Shown here: piece after piece, positions 1 through 8,234 of the stretch | Numbering within the stretch: position 1 is the first letter of the stretch | Layout: every line of letters starts with the position of its first letter | Source of the DNA: Roseicyclus sp965662675 | GTDB lineage: Bacteria > Pseudomonadota > Alphaproteobacteria > Rhodobacterales > Rhodobacteraceae | Direction: 5' to 3' | Length of the DNA: 14,047 nt | Assembly: GCF_965662675.1 (NCBI RefSeq) | Contig: NZ_CBFIIK010000070.1 | Coordinates: 1 to 14,047 of the forward strand | Translations under genes and position numbers: made by a program | Notes under the pieces: generated by a model | Told to the model about the DNA's origin: nothing | Database searches by the model: none | What the model saw: the letters and a program-made list of their open reading frames with translations, nothing else

Positions 1-306
1 TTCTTTGGGTCCAAGGGTTGCACTCGTGTAGAACGTTGGATGCCAGTTCCATCCGCTCCGCCATAAAACCCCATATTTTTACTTTATACCAACCACTTGG
101 GTATTTTTTGGCGTTAATCAGCCCCCAATTCGTCCCCACACCGTTGCTTGGATGAATGGGAGGCTGTTGAGCCGACTGTAGGGTTATGTGGTGCATCAAG
201 GGGCATAGACGAAAGCGACCGCTTTTCCGCGTATCAAGAAATCCGTCCCGTGCGCGAGGCTATGTGCTCTGTCGCATCGCTCCAGCATCTCTCATTGGCC
301 TGTCAG
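1..306. other. Region without a recognisable gene
   Basis: No open frame here resembles a known protein. The first 150 bases include AT-rich stretches (about 64-120) unlike the GC-rich genes that follow. A methionine-initiated frame opens at 148, but its first 50 or so codons resemble nothing I know; only its later part looks like transposase (see the next entry). The stretch is best read as intergenic or decayed mobile-element DNA. Confidence 0.5.
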
Positions 307-530
307 CGCAGAAAATCGCCACAGTCATATCTGCGCGCTAGGGAAACCGGGTCACAGGCTCTGGTCGGTATCGGGCGCTTGATCGACTTCTACAACCACC
401 AACGCCCCATACTGCCCATGGCGGACAACCGCCCGCCGTGGTCTAGTTCAACATCATTGCAACCGATCAGCAGGTGGTGGCCGAAGAAGAAATTCACCGG
501 GGATCTGTCGAAGAAGTGGCGAGTAGCTCA
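307..530 (+). pseudogene. Decayed 3' end of an IS3-family-type transposase
   Basis: The plus-strand translation from about 328 contains YLRARETGSQA, then GIGRLIDFYNHQRP. This is the end of the integrase (DDE) domain of IS3/IS2-type transposases, which usually reads YLRAYE...I..WI.FYN..RPH. After FYNHQRP the frame breaks. Adding one C to the CCCC run near 406-409 restores HTAHGGQPPAVV, then a TAG where Tyr is expected (about 444-446), then FNIIATDQQV, the usual C-terminal end. So one base has been lost and one stop gained. No N-terminal half, DDE aspartates or terminal inverted repeats are seen. The element is a dead remnant, and its end abuts the 3' end of xylB. Family assignment is by motif only. 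Confidence 0.7.
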
Positions 531-564
531 AAAGGCTTAGCGAAGGTGCCTCTGAACCACCTTC
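530..564 (-). terminator. Possible terminator overlapping the xylB stop codon
   Basis: On the minus strand the last codons of xylB form a 7-bp inverted repeat, GAAGGTG / CACCTTC (558-564 and 542-548), with a 9-base loop. The TAA stop (539-537) follows, then a short T run (533-530). The stem is short and the T run lies about 8 bases beyond it, so this is a weak intrinsic terminator candidate. Confidence 0.3.
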
Positions 565-1985
565 AACGCCGGATATAGGGCGCGATATGCCTCCAAACGC
601 GATGGTGATATCAAATCGCGCGCAGTCTTGGGTTTGAACCACAGGCGGACATCGGGTCTGTGCATGACCGCCTCGATTGGCCTGTCGCCACAGGCCACCA
701 CCGCTAACCGTGCCGCGCCTAAGGCAGGGCCGACAACAGCATCGTCGCTGCGACCCAACGAGATGCCAGTGATATCGGCGATCATCTGCATCAATAGATC
801 ACTGCGCGTGCCGCCACCGATGGCCAAGACCGATGTAGGCGTTGTGCCTGCCGCCGCGAAAGCCTGTGCCGCATCGGCGAAGGAAAAGGCGATCGCCTCC
901 AGCACGGCGCGCATCAAGCTGCCTTGGGTGGTGGTTTCGCCGAGATTGGCAAAGCCGCCGCGGATCGTGGTGTCGCCATGCGGTGTACGCTCGCCGGTGA
1001 GGTAGGGCAGGAACAGCGGACCCGGCTGTGCCTGTGCCGCCTCGGCCAGAAGCACCTCGATGGGCCGGTCCAACAGCTTGGCCAGCCACGCCATCGGGCG
1101 GGCGCCGTTCAACATCGCGGCCATCTGGAACCAGTGCCCCGGCACTGTATGGGCATAGGCATGAATACGGTTCTCGACATTCGGGCGATAGCTGTCGGTG
1201 GTCACGAAGAGCTGACCCGATGTGCCAAGCGAGATGAAACCATCCCCGGCATGAACAGCCCCCAGTCCAACCGCACCCGCCGCACCGTCACCCGCACCAG
1301 CCGCCACGGGGATGCCCGGCGTCAGCCCTAGATCTGCGGCGACATCGGGCAGAAGCGTTCCGGCAATTTCTGTCCCGTGCACAACGCTGGGCAACCACGC
1401 GGGGTCGGTTGCGCTGACGTCGCAAAGACGCGATGACCAGCGCCGCGCCGCTTGGTCGAACCATGATGTGCCTGCCGCGTCCGAGGGATCGGTGACCAAT
1501 TCACCATGCAGACGCAGGCCGATGTAATCCTTGGGCAACAGCACATGGCGGATCTGCGCATGGGCGGCAGGGTCGTGACGGGCCAACCACAGGATTTTCG
1601 GCGCGGTGAATCCGGGCATGGGTATGACGCCTGCGATCTGCGCGGCCAATGGCTCGGCGGCGAGTATGTCGACGCATTCGACATCGGCGCGGGCGTCATT
1701 CCACAAGATGACCGGGCGGATCGGCTGGCGGTCTGCGTTCAGCACCACCGCGCCGTGCATCTGGCCCGACAGGCCGATGGCCCTGATCGCAGTGCGCAGG
1801 GACGGATCGAGCGCCGCGATGGCCGTGCGGGTCGCGACCCACCAGCCTTCGCAATCCTGCTCGCTGGCCCCTTCGAACGGGTGAGAGATCTCAAGATCGA
1901 CGGCCTCTTGCGCGACCAGATGCCCGGCCCCGTCGATGACGCAAAGCTTGACGGCCGACGTTCCCAAATCGATCCCGAGATACAT
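537..1985 (-). CDS. xylB: Xylulokinase (FGGY carbohydrate kinase)
   Basis: A 482-residue FGGY-family sugar kinase, close in length to E. coli XylB (484). It would phosphorylate D-xylulose to D-xylulose 5-phosphate with ATP in the cytoplasm, feeding the pentose phosphate pathway. The N-terminal phosphate-binding motif is MYLGIDLGTSAVK, with Asp6. The sequence GLSGQMHGAV (71-80) and WNDAR (95-99) are typical of xylulokinases. The presumed catalytic base Asp233 sits in AGAGDGAAGAVG, at the same number as in E. coli. The second ATPase-domain motif, AIGGGTRSDLLMQMIAD, is present near the C-terminus. The ATG at 1985 is preceded by GGGGAAAGGA. The gene diverges from the LacI-type regulator at 2149 and probably serves arabitol or xylitol breakdown together with mtlK. 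The C-terminus (YRALYPALK) is normal, so the neighbouring insertion remnant has not truncated it. Confidence 0.96.
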   Translation of the reverse strand: MYLGIDLGTSAVKLCVIDGAGHLVAQEAVDLEISHPFEGASEQDCEGWWVATRTAIAALDPSLRTAIRAIGLSGQMHGAVVLNADRQPIRPVILWNDARADVECVDILAAEPLAAQIAGVIPMPGFTAPKILWLARHDPAAHAQIRHVLLPKDYIGLRLHGELVTDPSDAAGTSWFDQAARRWSSRLCDVSATDPAWLPSVVHGTEIAGTLLPDVAADLGLTPGIPVAAGAGDGAAGAVGLGAVHAGDGFISLGTSGQLFVTTDSYRPNVENRIHAYAHTVPGHWFQMAAMLNGARPMAWLAKLLDRPIEVLLAEAAQAQPGPLFLPYLTGERTPHGDTTIRGGFANLGETTTQGSLMRAVLEAIAFSFADAAQAFAAAGTTPTSVLAIGGGTRSDLLMQMIADITGISLGRSDDAVVGPALGAARLAVVACGDRPIEAVMHRPDVRLWFKPKTARDLISPSRLEAYRALYPALKVVQRHLR

Positions 1986-2057
1986 CCTGTTATCCTTTCC
2001 CCGTCCGCAAGATGCCCTTAAGGTTGCACTCTGGCATTTCAGGGGTCATTGTTTAAT

Positions 2058-2075
2058 TTAACTCGCGTAATGTTT
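2058..2075. promoter_or_regulatory. Operator-like element, copy 1 (xylB/regulator gap)
   Basis: TTAACTCGCGTAATGTTT lies between the divergent xylB and LacI-type regulator genes. It matches 15 of 18 positions of the element at 3212-3229 in front of smoE. Its CG-rich core flanked by AT-rich arms suits a LacI-family operator. It probably controls xylB and/or the regulator's own transcription. Binding is inferred, not shown. Confidence 0.5.
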
Positions 2076-2148
2076 TGCGGGCGTTGTTGGCCCGGAGGCA
2101 AGCGCAAATCATGCACATGCGGCGTCAATCGCTGCAGGAGGCGGCGAT

Positions 2149-3180
2149 ATGACGGATCAAAAAGTGCGCAACATGGAGGAATTCGCCGCCCTTAGCGGGA
2201 TTTCCCGCCCGACGGTGTCCAAGTACTTCAACGATCCTGCCAGCGTGCGTACAACAACCCGGGCAAAGATCGAAGACGCGCTGGCGCGGTTCGATTTCCG
2301 CCCCAATATATATGCAGTCAACCAAAACCGCCGCCTGACCAAGAATATCGGCATCGTGGTGCCGTATCTCGCCGACCCTTTCTTCGCCGAGATCGCGCGT
2401 AATATCGAACAGCTGTGCATCGCCAACGGGTTTCGTCCGATCTTGATGAGTTCGCATGGCGGTGCCGATCAGGAATGCGATAATCTCGACGCCTTGCGCG
2501 CGCTGAAACCGGCGGGCGTATTGCTTGCGCCGCTTGGGCGCATCTCGGACAAACGCGCGCTGGAGCGGTTCTGCCGTGATGTCCCAACGGTGCTTTTCGA
2601 CAGTAATATCGAAGGCTTGGGTGAGGCATTCATCGGCTCGGACAATGCGAGTTTCGTGAACCAGACGGTCGACTACCTTTGCCGCAGCGGCGAGCCGCCT
2701 TGTTTTTTCGAGATGCGCACGCCGGCCAACCCGAATGCCAACAAGCGCCGCGTCTCCTACATCGAGGCGATGCATCGCCATGGCCTAGAGCCGGTGTTGA
2801 TCAGTGTGGAAGGCGATGGATGGGGCTTTGAAGAGATCGGGCGTCGTGGGGCACATAGCGCGATCGCGGCGGGCGACTTCAAGACCAATACGATTCTCTG
2901 CAGCAACGATCGCTTGGCCATCGGGGTTCTAGCCGCGTGTTTCGAGCGCGAGTTGCGTGTCGGGCGCGGAGCTGATTGCGATTTCCGCGTAGCGTCCCAT
3001 GACGGGCATCCGTTTTCGCGCTTCACCTGTCCGGCGCTTACGACTGCGGCCCATGATTACAAGGCGGTCGCCAGCAATAGCGTCGAGAAACTATTCCAAC
3101 TGATCGAGAGCGGCGGCAGCCTCGGCGACCGTACAGAGGCGCTTTTTCCGGCCCATTTGATCGTGCGCGCCTCAGCGTGA
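2149..3180 (+). CDS. LacI-family transcriptional regulator of the polyol locus
   Basis: A 343-residue regulator with LacI/GalR architecture. Residues 8-30 form the helix-turn-helix (MEEFAALSGISRPTVSKYFN, cf. the family's DVA..AGVS..TVSR.LN). A hinge region follows to about 65. From NIGIVVPYLADPFFAEIARNIE (66 on) a periplasmic-binding-protein-like ligand domain runs to the C-terminus, ending near LFPAHLIVR. It would bind operator DNA as a dimer or tetramer and respond to a sugar or polyol. The start ATG has a good AGGAGG at 2136-2141. It lies between divergent xylB and co-oriented smoE, 92 bp upstream of smoE, so it is the obvious local regulator of both units. Whether it is a repressor (usual in the family) and which ligand it senses cannot be read from the sequence. 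I give no gene symbol, because I cannot tie it to a named smo/mtl regulator. Confidence 0.93.
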   Translation: MTDQKVRNMEEFAALSGISRPTVSKYFNDPASVRTTTRAKIEDALARFDFRPNIYAVNQNRRLTKNIGIVVPYLADPFFAEIARNIEQLCIANGFRPILMSSHGGADQECDNLDALRALKPAGVLLAPLGRISDKRALERFCRDVPTVLFDSNIEGLGEAFIGSDNASFVNQTVDYLCRSGEPPCFFEMRTPANPNANKRRVSYIEAMHRHGLEPVLISVEGDGWGFEEIGRRGAHSAIAAGDFKTNTILCSNDRLAIGVLAACFERELRVGRGADCDFRVASHDGHPFSRFTCPALTTAAHDYKAVASNSVEKLFQLIESGGSLGDRTEALFPAHLIVRASA

Positions 3181-3190
3181 CAGGCAAAAG

Positions 3191-3203
3191 TTATCGCGCG
3201 TAA
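3191..3203. promoter_or_regulatory. Operator-like element, copy 3 (upstream of smoE, weak)
   Basis: TTATCGCGCGTAA matches 10 of 13 positions of the start of the element at 3212. It sits exactly 21 bp upstream of that copy, so the two would lie on the same face of the helix. It may be a second, weaker binding site for the regulator. Confidence 0.35.
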
Positions 3204-3211
3204 AATATTTA

Positions 3212-3229
3212 TTGACGCGCGTATTGTTT
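3212..3229. promoter_or_regulatory. Operator-like element, copy 2 (smoE promoter)
   Basis: TTGACGCGCGTATTGTTT shares 15 of 18 positions with the element in the xylB/regulator gap. The core ACGCGCGT is a perfect palindrome. The site covers the possible -35 box of the smoE promoter, as expected for repression by blocking RNA polymerase. Confidence 0.5.
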
Positions 3230-3240
3230 CTCCGCATGGT
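3212..3240 (+). promoter_or_regulatory. Possible sigma-70-type promoter of smoE
   Basis: TTGACG (3212-3217) is a good -35 box. After a 17-base spacer comes CATGGT (3235-3240), a weak -10. Transcription would start near 3246, giving a leader of about 27 bases before the smoE ATG. The -10 is poor, so this is tentative. Confidence 0.35.
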
Positions 3241-3272
3241 TGGGCCATCACATCCAATCAGGGAGGATACGG

Positions 3273-4586
3273 ATGTCTCGCAAGACCGCACTTCGTGCGT
3301 CCAGTGCCGTTGCACTTTTCGCGCTCGCCTCGGCTGCCATGGCCCAGGACACCACAATCACCATCGCGACCGTGAACAACGGCGACATGATCCGGATGCA
3401 GGGCTATACCGAGCTCTTCACTGCCGAGACCGGCATCGCCGTGGAATGGGTCACCTTGGAAGAGAACGTGCTGCGTCAGCGCGTGACGACCGACATCACC
3501 ACCAATGGCGGTCAGTTCGACATCATGACCATCGGCATGTACGAAACGCCGATCTGGGGTGCCAACGGTTGGCTTGTCCCGCTTGATGGCCTGTCGGCTG
3601 AATACAATGTCGACGACATCCTGCCCGCCATGCGCGGCGGCCTGAGCCATGATGGCACGCTTTACGCGGCGCCGTTCTACGGTGAGTCCTCGATGATCAT
3701 GTACCGCACCGACCTGATGGCGGCCGCTGGTCTCGAGATGCCCACGGCCCCGACTTGGGACTTCATCCGCCAAGCGGCGGCTGCAATGACCGACCGTGCC
3801 GATGACATCAACGGCATCTGCCTGCGCGGCAAGGCCGGTTGGGGTGAGGGCGGTGCCTTCATCACCGCGATGTCGAATTCCTTTGGCGCGCGCTGGTTCG
3901 ACATGGATTGGAACGCGCAGTTCGACACCGAGGCTTGGGCCAACACGCTCAACTTCTTCAACGACATGATGCAGGAATCCGGCCCTGCCGGTTTCGCGAC
4001 CAACGGCTTCAACGAGAACCTCTCGCTGTTCCAGCAGGGCAAGTGCGGCATGTGGATCGACGCAACCGTCGCGGCATCCTTCGTGACCAACCCCAACGAC
4101 AGCGAAGTGGCCGACAGCGTCGGCTTCGCGCTGGCCCCTGATACGGGCTTGGGCAAGCGGTCCAACTGGCTTTGGGCATGGGCGCTGGCGATCCCCGCAG
4201 GCACCCAGCAGCAAGATGCAGCCCTTCAGTTCATCGAATGGGCGACCTCGACCGACTATATCGAGCTGGTTGCTGAAAACGAAGGCTGGGCCAACGTTCC
4301 CCCGGGCGCGCGCACCTCGCTTTACGAGAACCCCAACTACATGGCGGTGCCCTTTGCGCAGATGACGCTCGACAGCATCTTGTCCGCTGACCCGACGAAT
4401 TCCACCGTCGAACCCTCGCCCTATGTCGGCGTGCAGTTCGCGGCCATCCCGGAATTTGCAGGGATCGCAACCGAGGTGAGCCAAGAGTTCTCAGCAGCCT
4501 ATGCCGGTCAGCAGACCGTCGCCGAGGCACTTGCCAAGGCGCAAGAGATCACTAACGAAGCGATGGAAGCCGCAGGCTACCGCTAA
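3273..4586 (+). CDS. smoE: Polyol ABC transporter, periplasmic substrate-binding protein
   Basis: A 437-residue family-1 extracellular solute-binding protein that captures sorbitol/mannitol-type polyols in the periplasm and delivers them to SmoF/SmoG. Residues 1-24 are a Sec signal peptide: basic MSRKTALR, hydrophobic core, cleavage after AMA before QDTT. The mature N-terminus TITIATVNNGDMIRMQGYTELF and the segment GGQFDIMTIGMYETPIWGANGWL are typical of the SmoE/MtlE group of Rhodobacter and Pseudomonas. I chose the ATG at 3273, not the in-frame TTG at 3240, because GGGAGG (3261-3266) lies at the right distance and the signal peptide starts there. This is the first gene of the operon. It is followed by a strong hairpin that may keep its mRNA more abundant than that of the permeases. 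The exact substrate is inferred from the downstream dehydrogenases. Confidence 0.94.
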   Translation: MSRKTALRASSAVALFALASAAMAQDTTITIATVNNGDMIRMQGYTELFTAETGIAVEWVTLEENVLRQRVTTDITTNGGQFDIMTIGMYETPIWGANGWLVPLDGLSAEYNVDDILPAMRGGLSHDGTLYAAPFYGESSMIMYRTDLMAAAGLEMPTAPTWDFIRQAAAAMTDRADDINGICLRGKAGWGEGGAFITAMSNSFGARWFDMDWNAQFDTEAWANTLNFFNDMMQESGPAGFATNGFNENLSLFQQGKCGMWIDATVAASFVTNPNDSEVADSVGFALAPDTGLGKRSNWLWAWALAIPAGTQQQDAALQFIEWATSTDYIELVAENEGWANVPPGARTSLYENPNYMAVPFAQMTLDSILSADPTNSTVEPSPYVGVQFAAIPEFAGIATEVSQEFSAAYAGQQTVAEALAKAQEITNEAMEAAGYR

Positions 4587-4603
4587 CTCTCTTCGCAAAG
4601 ATC

Positions 4604-4629
4604 GGAAGGCGGCGTTGACGCCGCCTTCC
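4604..4629 (+). terminator. Perfect hairpin between smoE and smoF (attenuator or mRNA-stabilising)
   Basis: The arms GGAAGGCGGCG (4604-4614) and CGCCGCCTTCC (4619-4629) are perfectly complementary around a TTGA loop, giving an 11-bp GC-rich stem 18 bases after the smoE stop. No T run follows, so it is not a classical intrinsic terminator. It is more likely a 3'-protecting stem or partial attenuator. Such stems are known after binding-protein genes (malE-malF) and raise binding-protein output over permease output. Confidence 0.75.
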
Positions 4630-4704
4630 ACCATCCACAAGTTTCGAATTTCCCCTAAACTCGGCTTGTCGTGGGCGACGCGCCCGCCTGCAGAGGATAT
4701 TTTC

Positions 4705-5571
4705 ATGGCCACCCAGCACTCACGCACCGCCGCAAGGATCATGATGGCCCCCGCGGTCTTCTTGCTTCTGGTGTGGATGTTGGTGCCTTTGACCATGACG
4801 CTATGGTTCTCGTTCCGGCAATATCTGCCGCTGCGCGGTGGCGACCAAGGCTTCGTCTGGTTCGACAATTACATCCGCTTCATCAGTTCGAGCGCCTTTT
4901 GGCCTGCGGTCCAGACGACCTTGGTCATCGTGGGTGGCGCGCTGTTGATCTCCATCGTTCTTGGCGTTTTGCTGGCGATCTTGCTCGATCAGCCGATGTG
5001 GGGGCAGGGCGTTGTCCGCATCCTCGTGATCGCGCCCTTCTTTGTCATGCCCACAGTTTCAGCGTTGGTGTGGAAGAACATGTTCATGGACCCCACCAAT
5101 GGCTTGTTCGCCCATCTGTGGCGCGCCTTTGGGGCCGATCCCGTCGTGTGGCTCAGTGATGCCTCGATCTTTTCGGTGATCGTGATCGTGTCGTGGCAGT
5201 GGTTGCCTTTCGCGACCCTGATCTTGCTGACGGCGATCCAGTCGCTCGACAGCGAACAGCTAGAGGCCGCCGAGATGGATGGCGCCCCGCCGCTGTCGCG
5301 TTTCGTCTTCATCACCTTGCCACATCTGAGCCGTGCGATCACCATCGTGGTGCTGATCCAGACGATCTTCTTGCTGTCGATCTTTGCCGAGATCTTCGTC
5401 ACCACGGGCGGTGCGTTCGGCACGCGGACGCTGACCTACCTGATCTATCAGCGCGTGCTTGAAAGCCAGAATGTGGGTCTGGGCAGCGCCGGTGGGGTTT
5501 ATGCCATCATCCTCGCCAATATCGTCGCGCTGTTCTTGATGCGCATCGTTGGCAAGAACCTGGACCGCTGA
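4705..5571 (+). CDS. smoF: Polyol ABC transporter, inner-membrane permease 1
   Basis: A 288-residue MalF/UgpA-type permease (binding-protein-dependent transport inner-membrane component). Hydrophobic segments are visible at about 13-36, 71-97, 104-126, 154-178, 211-235 and 262-282, which fits six helices. The cytoplasmic EAA loop that docks the ATPase is LEAAEMDGAPPLSRFVFITLP (about 187-206). The start ATG at 4705 is preceded by AGAGGA (4692-4697). The reading frame is open further upstream, into the end of smoE, but that part encodes nothing membrane-like and crosses the intercistronic hairpin, so I rejected it. The gene lies 118 bp after smoE and 12 bp before smoG. SmoF should pair with SmoG to form the translocation pore. 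Confidence 0.94.
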   Translation: MATQHSRTAARIMMAPAVFLLLVWMLVPLTMTLWFSFRQYLPLRGGDQGFVWFDNYIRFISSSAFWPAVQTTLVIVGGALLISIVLGVLLAILLDQPMWGQGVVRILVIAPFFVMPTVSALVWKNMFMDPTNGLFAHLWRAFGADPVVWLSDASIFSVIVIVSWQWLPFATLILLTAIQSLDSEQLEAAEMDGAPPLSRFVFITLPHLSRAITIVVLIQTIFLLSIFAEIFVTTGGAFGTRTLTYLIYQRVLESQNVGLGSAGGVYAIILANIVALFLMRIVGKNLDR

Positions 5572-5583
5572 GGAGCATCCGAT

Positions 5584-6414
5584 ATGGCGCGCACCGTTTC
5601 GACCCAACGCAAGACCCTCAACACTGCCCTCGCGTGGACCATCGGCTTCGTGATCTTTTTCCCGATCCTGTGGACCATCCTGACCTCGTTCAAAACCGAG
5701 GCCGAGGCGATCGCGAACCCGCCGATCTTTCTGGCCTTCGACTGGACGCTGGAAAACTACGCCGTGGTGCAGGAACGCTCGAACTATATGCGGTTCTTGT
5801 GGAATTCGATCATCATTGCGGGCGGCTCGACCGTCTTGGGGGTGATCATCGCGGTCCCTGCGGCGTGGTCCATGGCCTTTGTGCCGTCGCACCGGACCAA
5901 GGACATCTTGCTATGGATGCTCTCGACCAAGATGTTGCCGGCGGTGGGCGTGCTTTACCCGATCTATCTCTTGTGCATCCAGCTGGGCGTGCTCGACAAT
6001 CGCGCGGCGCTGGTGGTGATCTTGATGCTGATCAACCTGCCGATCATCGTGTGGATGCTCTACACCTATTTCCGCGAGATCCCCGGTGAGATCCTCGAGG
6101 CCGCGCGCATGGACGGGGCAGGGCTGAAGGAAGAGCTGCTTTATGTCCTGACACCCATGGCCATACCCGGCATTGCCTCGACCCTGCTGTTGAATTTCAT
6201 CCTCGCTTGGAACGAGGCGTTTTGGACCCTCAACCTGACGGCCGTGGATGCCGCACCGCTAACGGCCTTTATTGCCAGCTATTCCAGCCCCGAGGGACTG
6301 TTCTTCGCCAAACTCAGCGCCGCCTCGACCATGGCGATTGCGCCGATCCTGATCCTTGGCTGGTTCAGCCAGAAACAACTTGTCCGCGGCCTTACCTTTG
6401 GCGCGGTGAAATAA
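5584..6414 (+). CDS. smoG: Polyol ABC transporter, inner-membrane permease 2
   Basis: A 276-residue MalG-type permease. The first helix is at about 15-35, followed by the typical periplasmic loop with TLENYAVV. Further helices lie at about 75-98, 108-132, 141-161, 192-212 and 243-262. The EAA loop reads ILEAARMDGAGLKEELLYVL (about 170-189) and contacts SmoK. A good AGGAG overlaps the smoF stop region (about 5571-5575), so translation is probably coupled to smoF. The C-terminal LVRGLTFGAVK matches the family's usual ending (..G.T.GAVKG). It lies 48 bp before smoK. Confidence 0.94.
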   Translation: MARTVSTQRKTLNTALAWTIGFVIFFPILWTILTSFKTEAEAIANPPIFLAFDWTLENYAVVQERSNYMRFLWNSIIIAGGSTVLGVIIAVPAAWSMAFVPSHRTKDILLWMLSTKMLPAVGVLYPIYLLCIQLGVLDNRAALVVILMLINLPIIVWMLYTYFREIPGEILEAARMDGAGLKEELLYVLTPMAIPGIASTLLLNFILAWNEAFWTLNLTAVDAAPLTAFIASYSSPEGLFFAKLSAASTMAIAPILILGWFSQKQLVRGLTFGAVK

Positions 6415-6462
6415 GAACACGCGCTCAAGTAGCGACGCGATAGCGCAAAGGAAGACACCGAA

Positions 6463-7463
<1,001 letters not shown>

Positions 7464-7467
<4 letters not shown>

Positions 7468-8234
7468 GATTGGCCGGGAAAACAGCGATCATCACGGGGG
7501 CTGCGCGCGGCATCGGGCGTGCCTTTGCCGAAGCCTATGTGGCCGAAGGCGCGCGTGTCGCCATCGCCGATATCGACATCACCCGCGCGCGTGCCACCGC
7601 CGCCGAGATTGGCCCATCGGCCATCGCGGTGGCGCTGGATGTCACGCGCCAAGACAGTATTGATGCAGCGGTTGCCCAGACCGTGGCGGCTTTTGGCCAG
7701 ATCGACATCTTGATCAACAATGCCGCCATCTTCACCGCCGCCCCGATCGTTGAGATCGACCGGGCCGAGTACGCCCGTGTCTTCGACATCAATGTCAGTG
7801 GCACCTTGTTCATGATGCAGGCTGTTGCCCGCCACATGATCGAGGCGGGCATTCGCGGACGCATCATCAACATGGCCTCCCAAGCCGGGCGGCGGGGCGA
7901 AAGCCTCGTCGCCGTTTATTGCGCCACCAAGGCGGCGGTGATCAGCCTGACCCAATCGGCCGGGCTGAACCTGATCACGCATGGCATCAATGTGAACGCC
8001 ATCGCACCGGGCGTGGTGGATGGCGAGCATTGGGATGGTGTGGATGCCTTTTTCGCCAAGTACGAAGGCAAGGCGCCCGGACAGAAAAAGGCCGAAGTTG
8101 GGGCCGGCGTTCCTTATGGCCGCATGGGGCGCGCGGAAGACCTGACCGGCATGGCGGTGTTTCTGGCCAGCGCCGAGGCCGCATACATCGTGGCCCAATG
8201 CTATAATGTGGATGGCGGCCAATGGATGAGCTGA
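7464..8234 (+). CDS. smoS: Sorbitol (polyol) dehydrogenase, short-chain dehydrogenase family
   Basis: A 256-residue classical SDR, the usual length, expected to oxidise D-sorbitol to D-fructose with NAD+ in the cytoplasm (the Rhodobacter enzyme also oxidises galactitol). The cofactor motif is TGAARGIG (11-18). Asp36 in IADID suggests NAD rather than NADP preference. NNAA is at 85-88, structural Asn110 in DINVSG, and the catalytic triad is Ser139 (NMASQAGRRG), Tyr152 and Lys156 (YCATK). Long stretches, including IAPGVVDGEHWDGVDA and the C-terminal NVDGG.WMS, agree closely with R. sphaeroides SmoS as I remember it. The ATG overlaps the smoK stop (ATGA), and its own stop overlaps the mtlK start (TGATG). 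Confidence 0.94.

Noticed and set aside
38..63. tRNA-like 3' end: GGATG / CATCC arms around a 7-base loop, then GCTCCGCCA
   Set aside because: The loop (CCAGTTC) is not a T-loop, only six bases separate the stem from CCA, and no matching acceptor strand or anticodon arm is visible upstream. At most it is a remnant of a tRNA-type integration site.
3240..3272. In-frame TTG start for smoE, 11 codons upstream
   Set aside because: The ribosome site GGGAGG (3261-3266) and the signal peptide both point to the ATG at 3273. The extra residues would spoil the signal sequence.
3258..4484. Long open frame on the minus strand opposite smoE (a similar one lies opposite smoK at 6259-7434)
   Set aside because: These are mirror frames of GC-rich coding sequence, with low-complexity His/Arg/Gly-rich products, no family motifs and real genes on the other strand.
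4501..4704. Upstream extension of the smoF reading frame into smoE
   Set aside because: It overlaps the end of smoE and crosses the hairpin, its residues are not permease-like, and a good ribosome site precedes the ATG at 4705.
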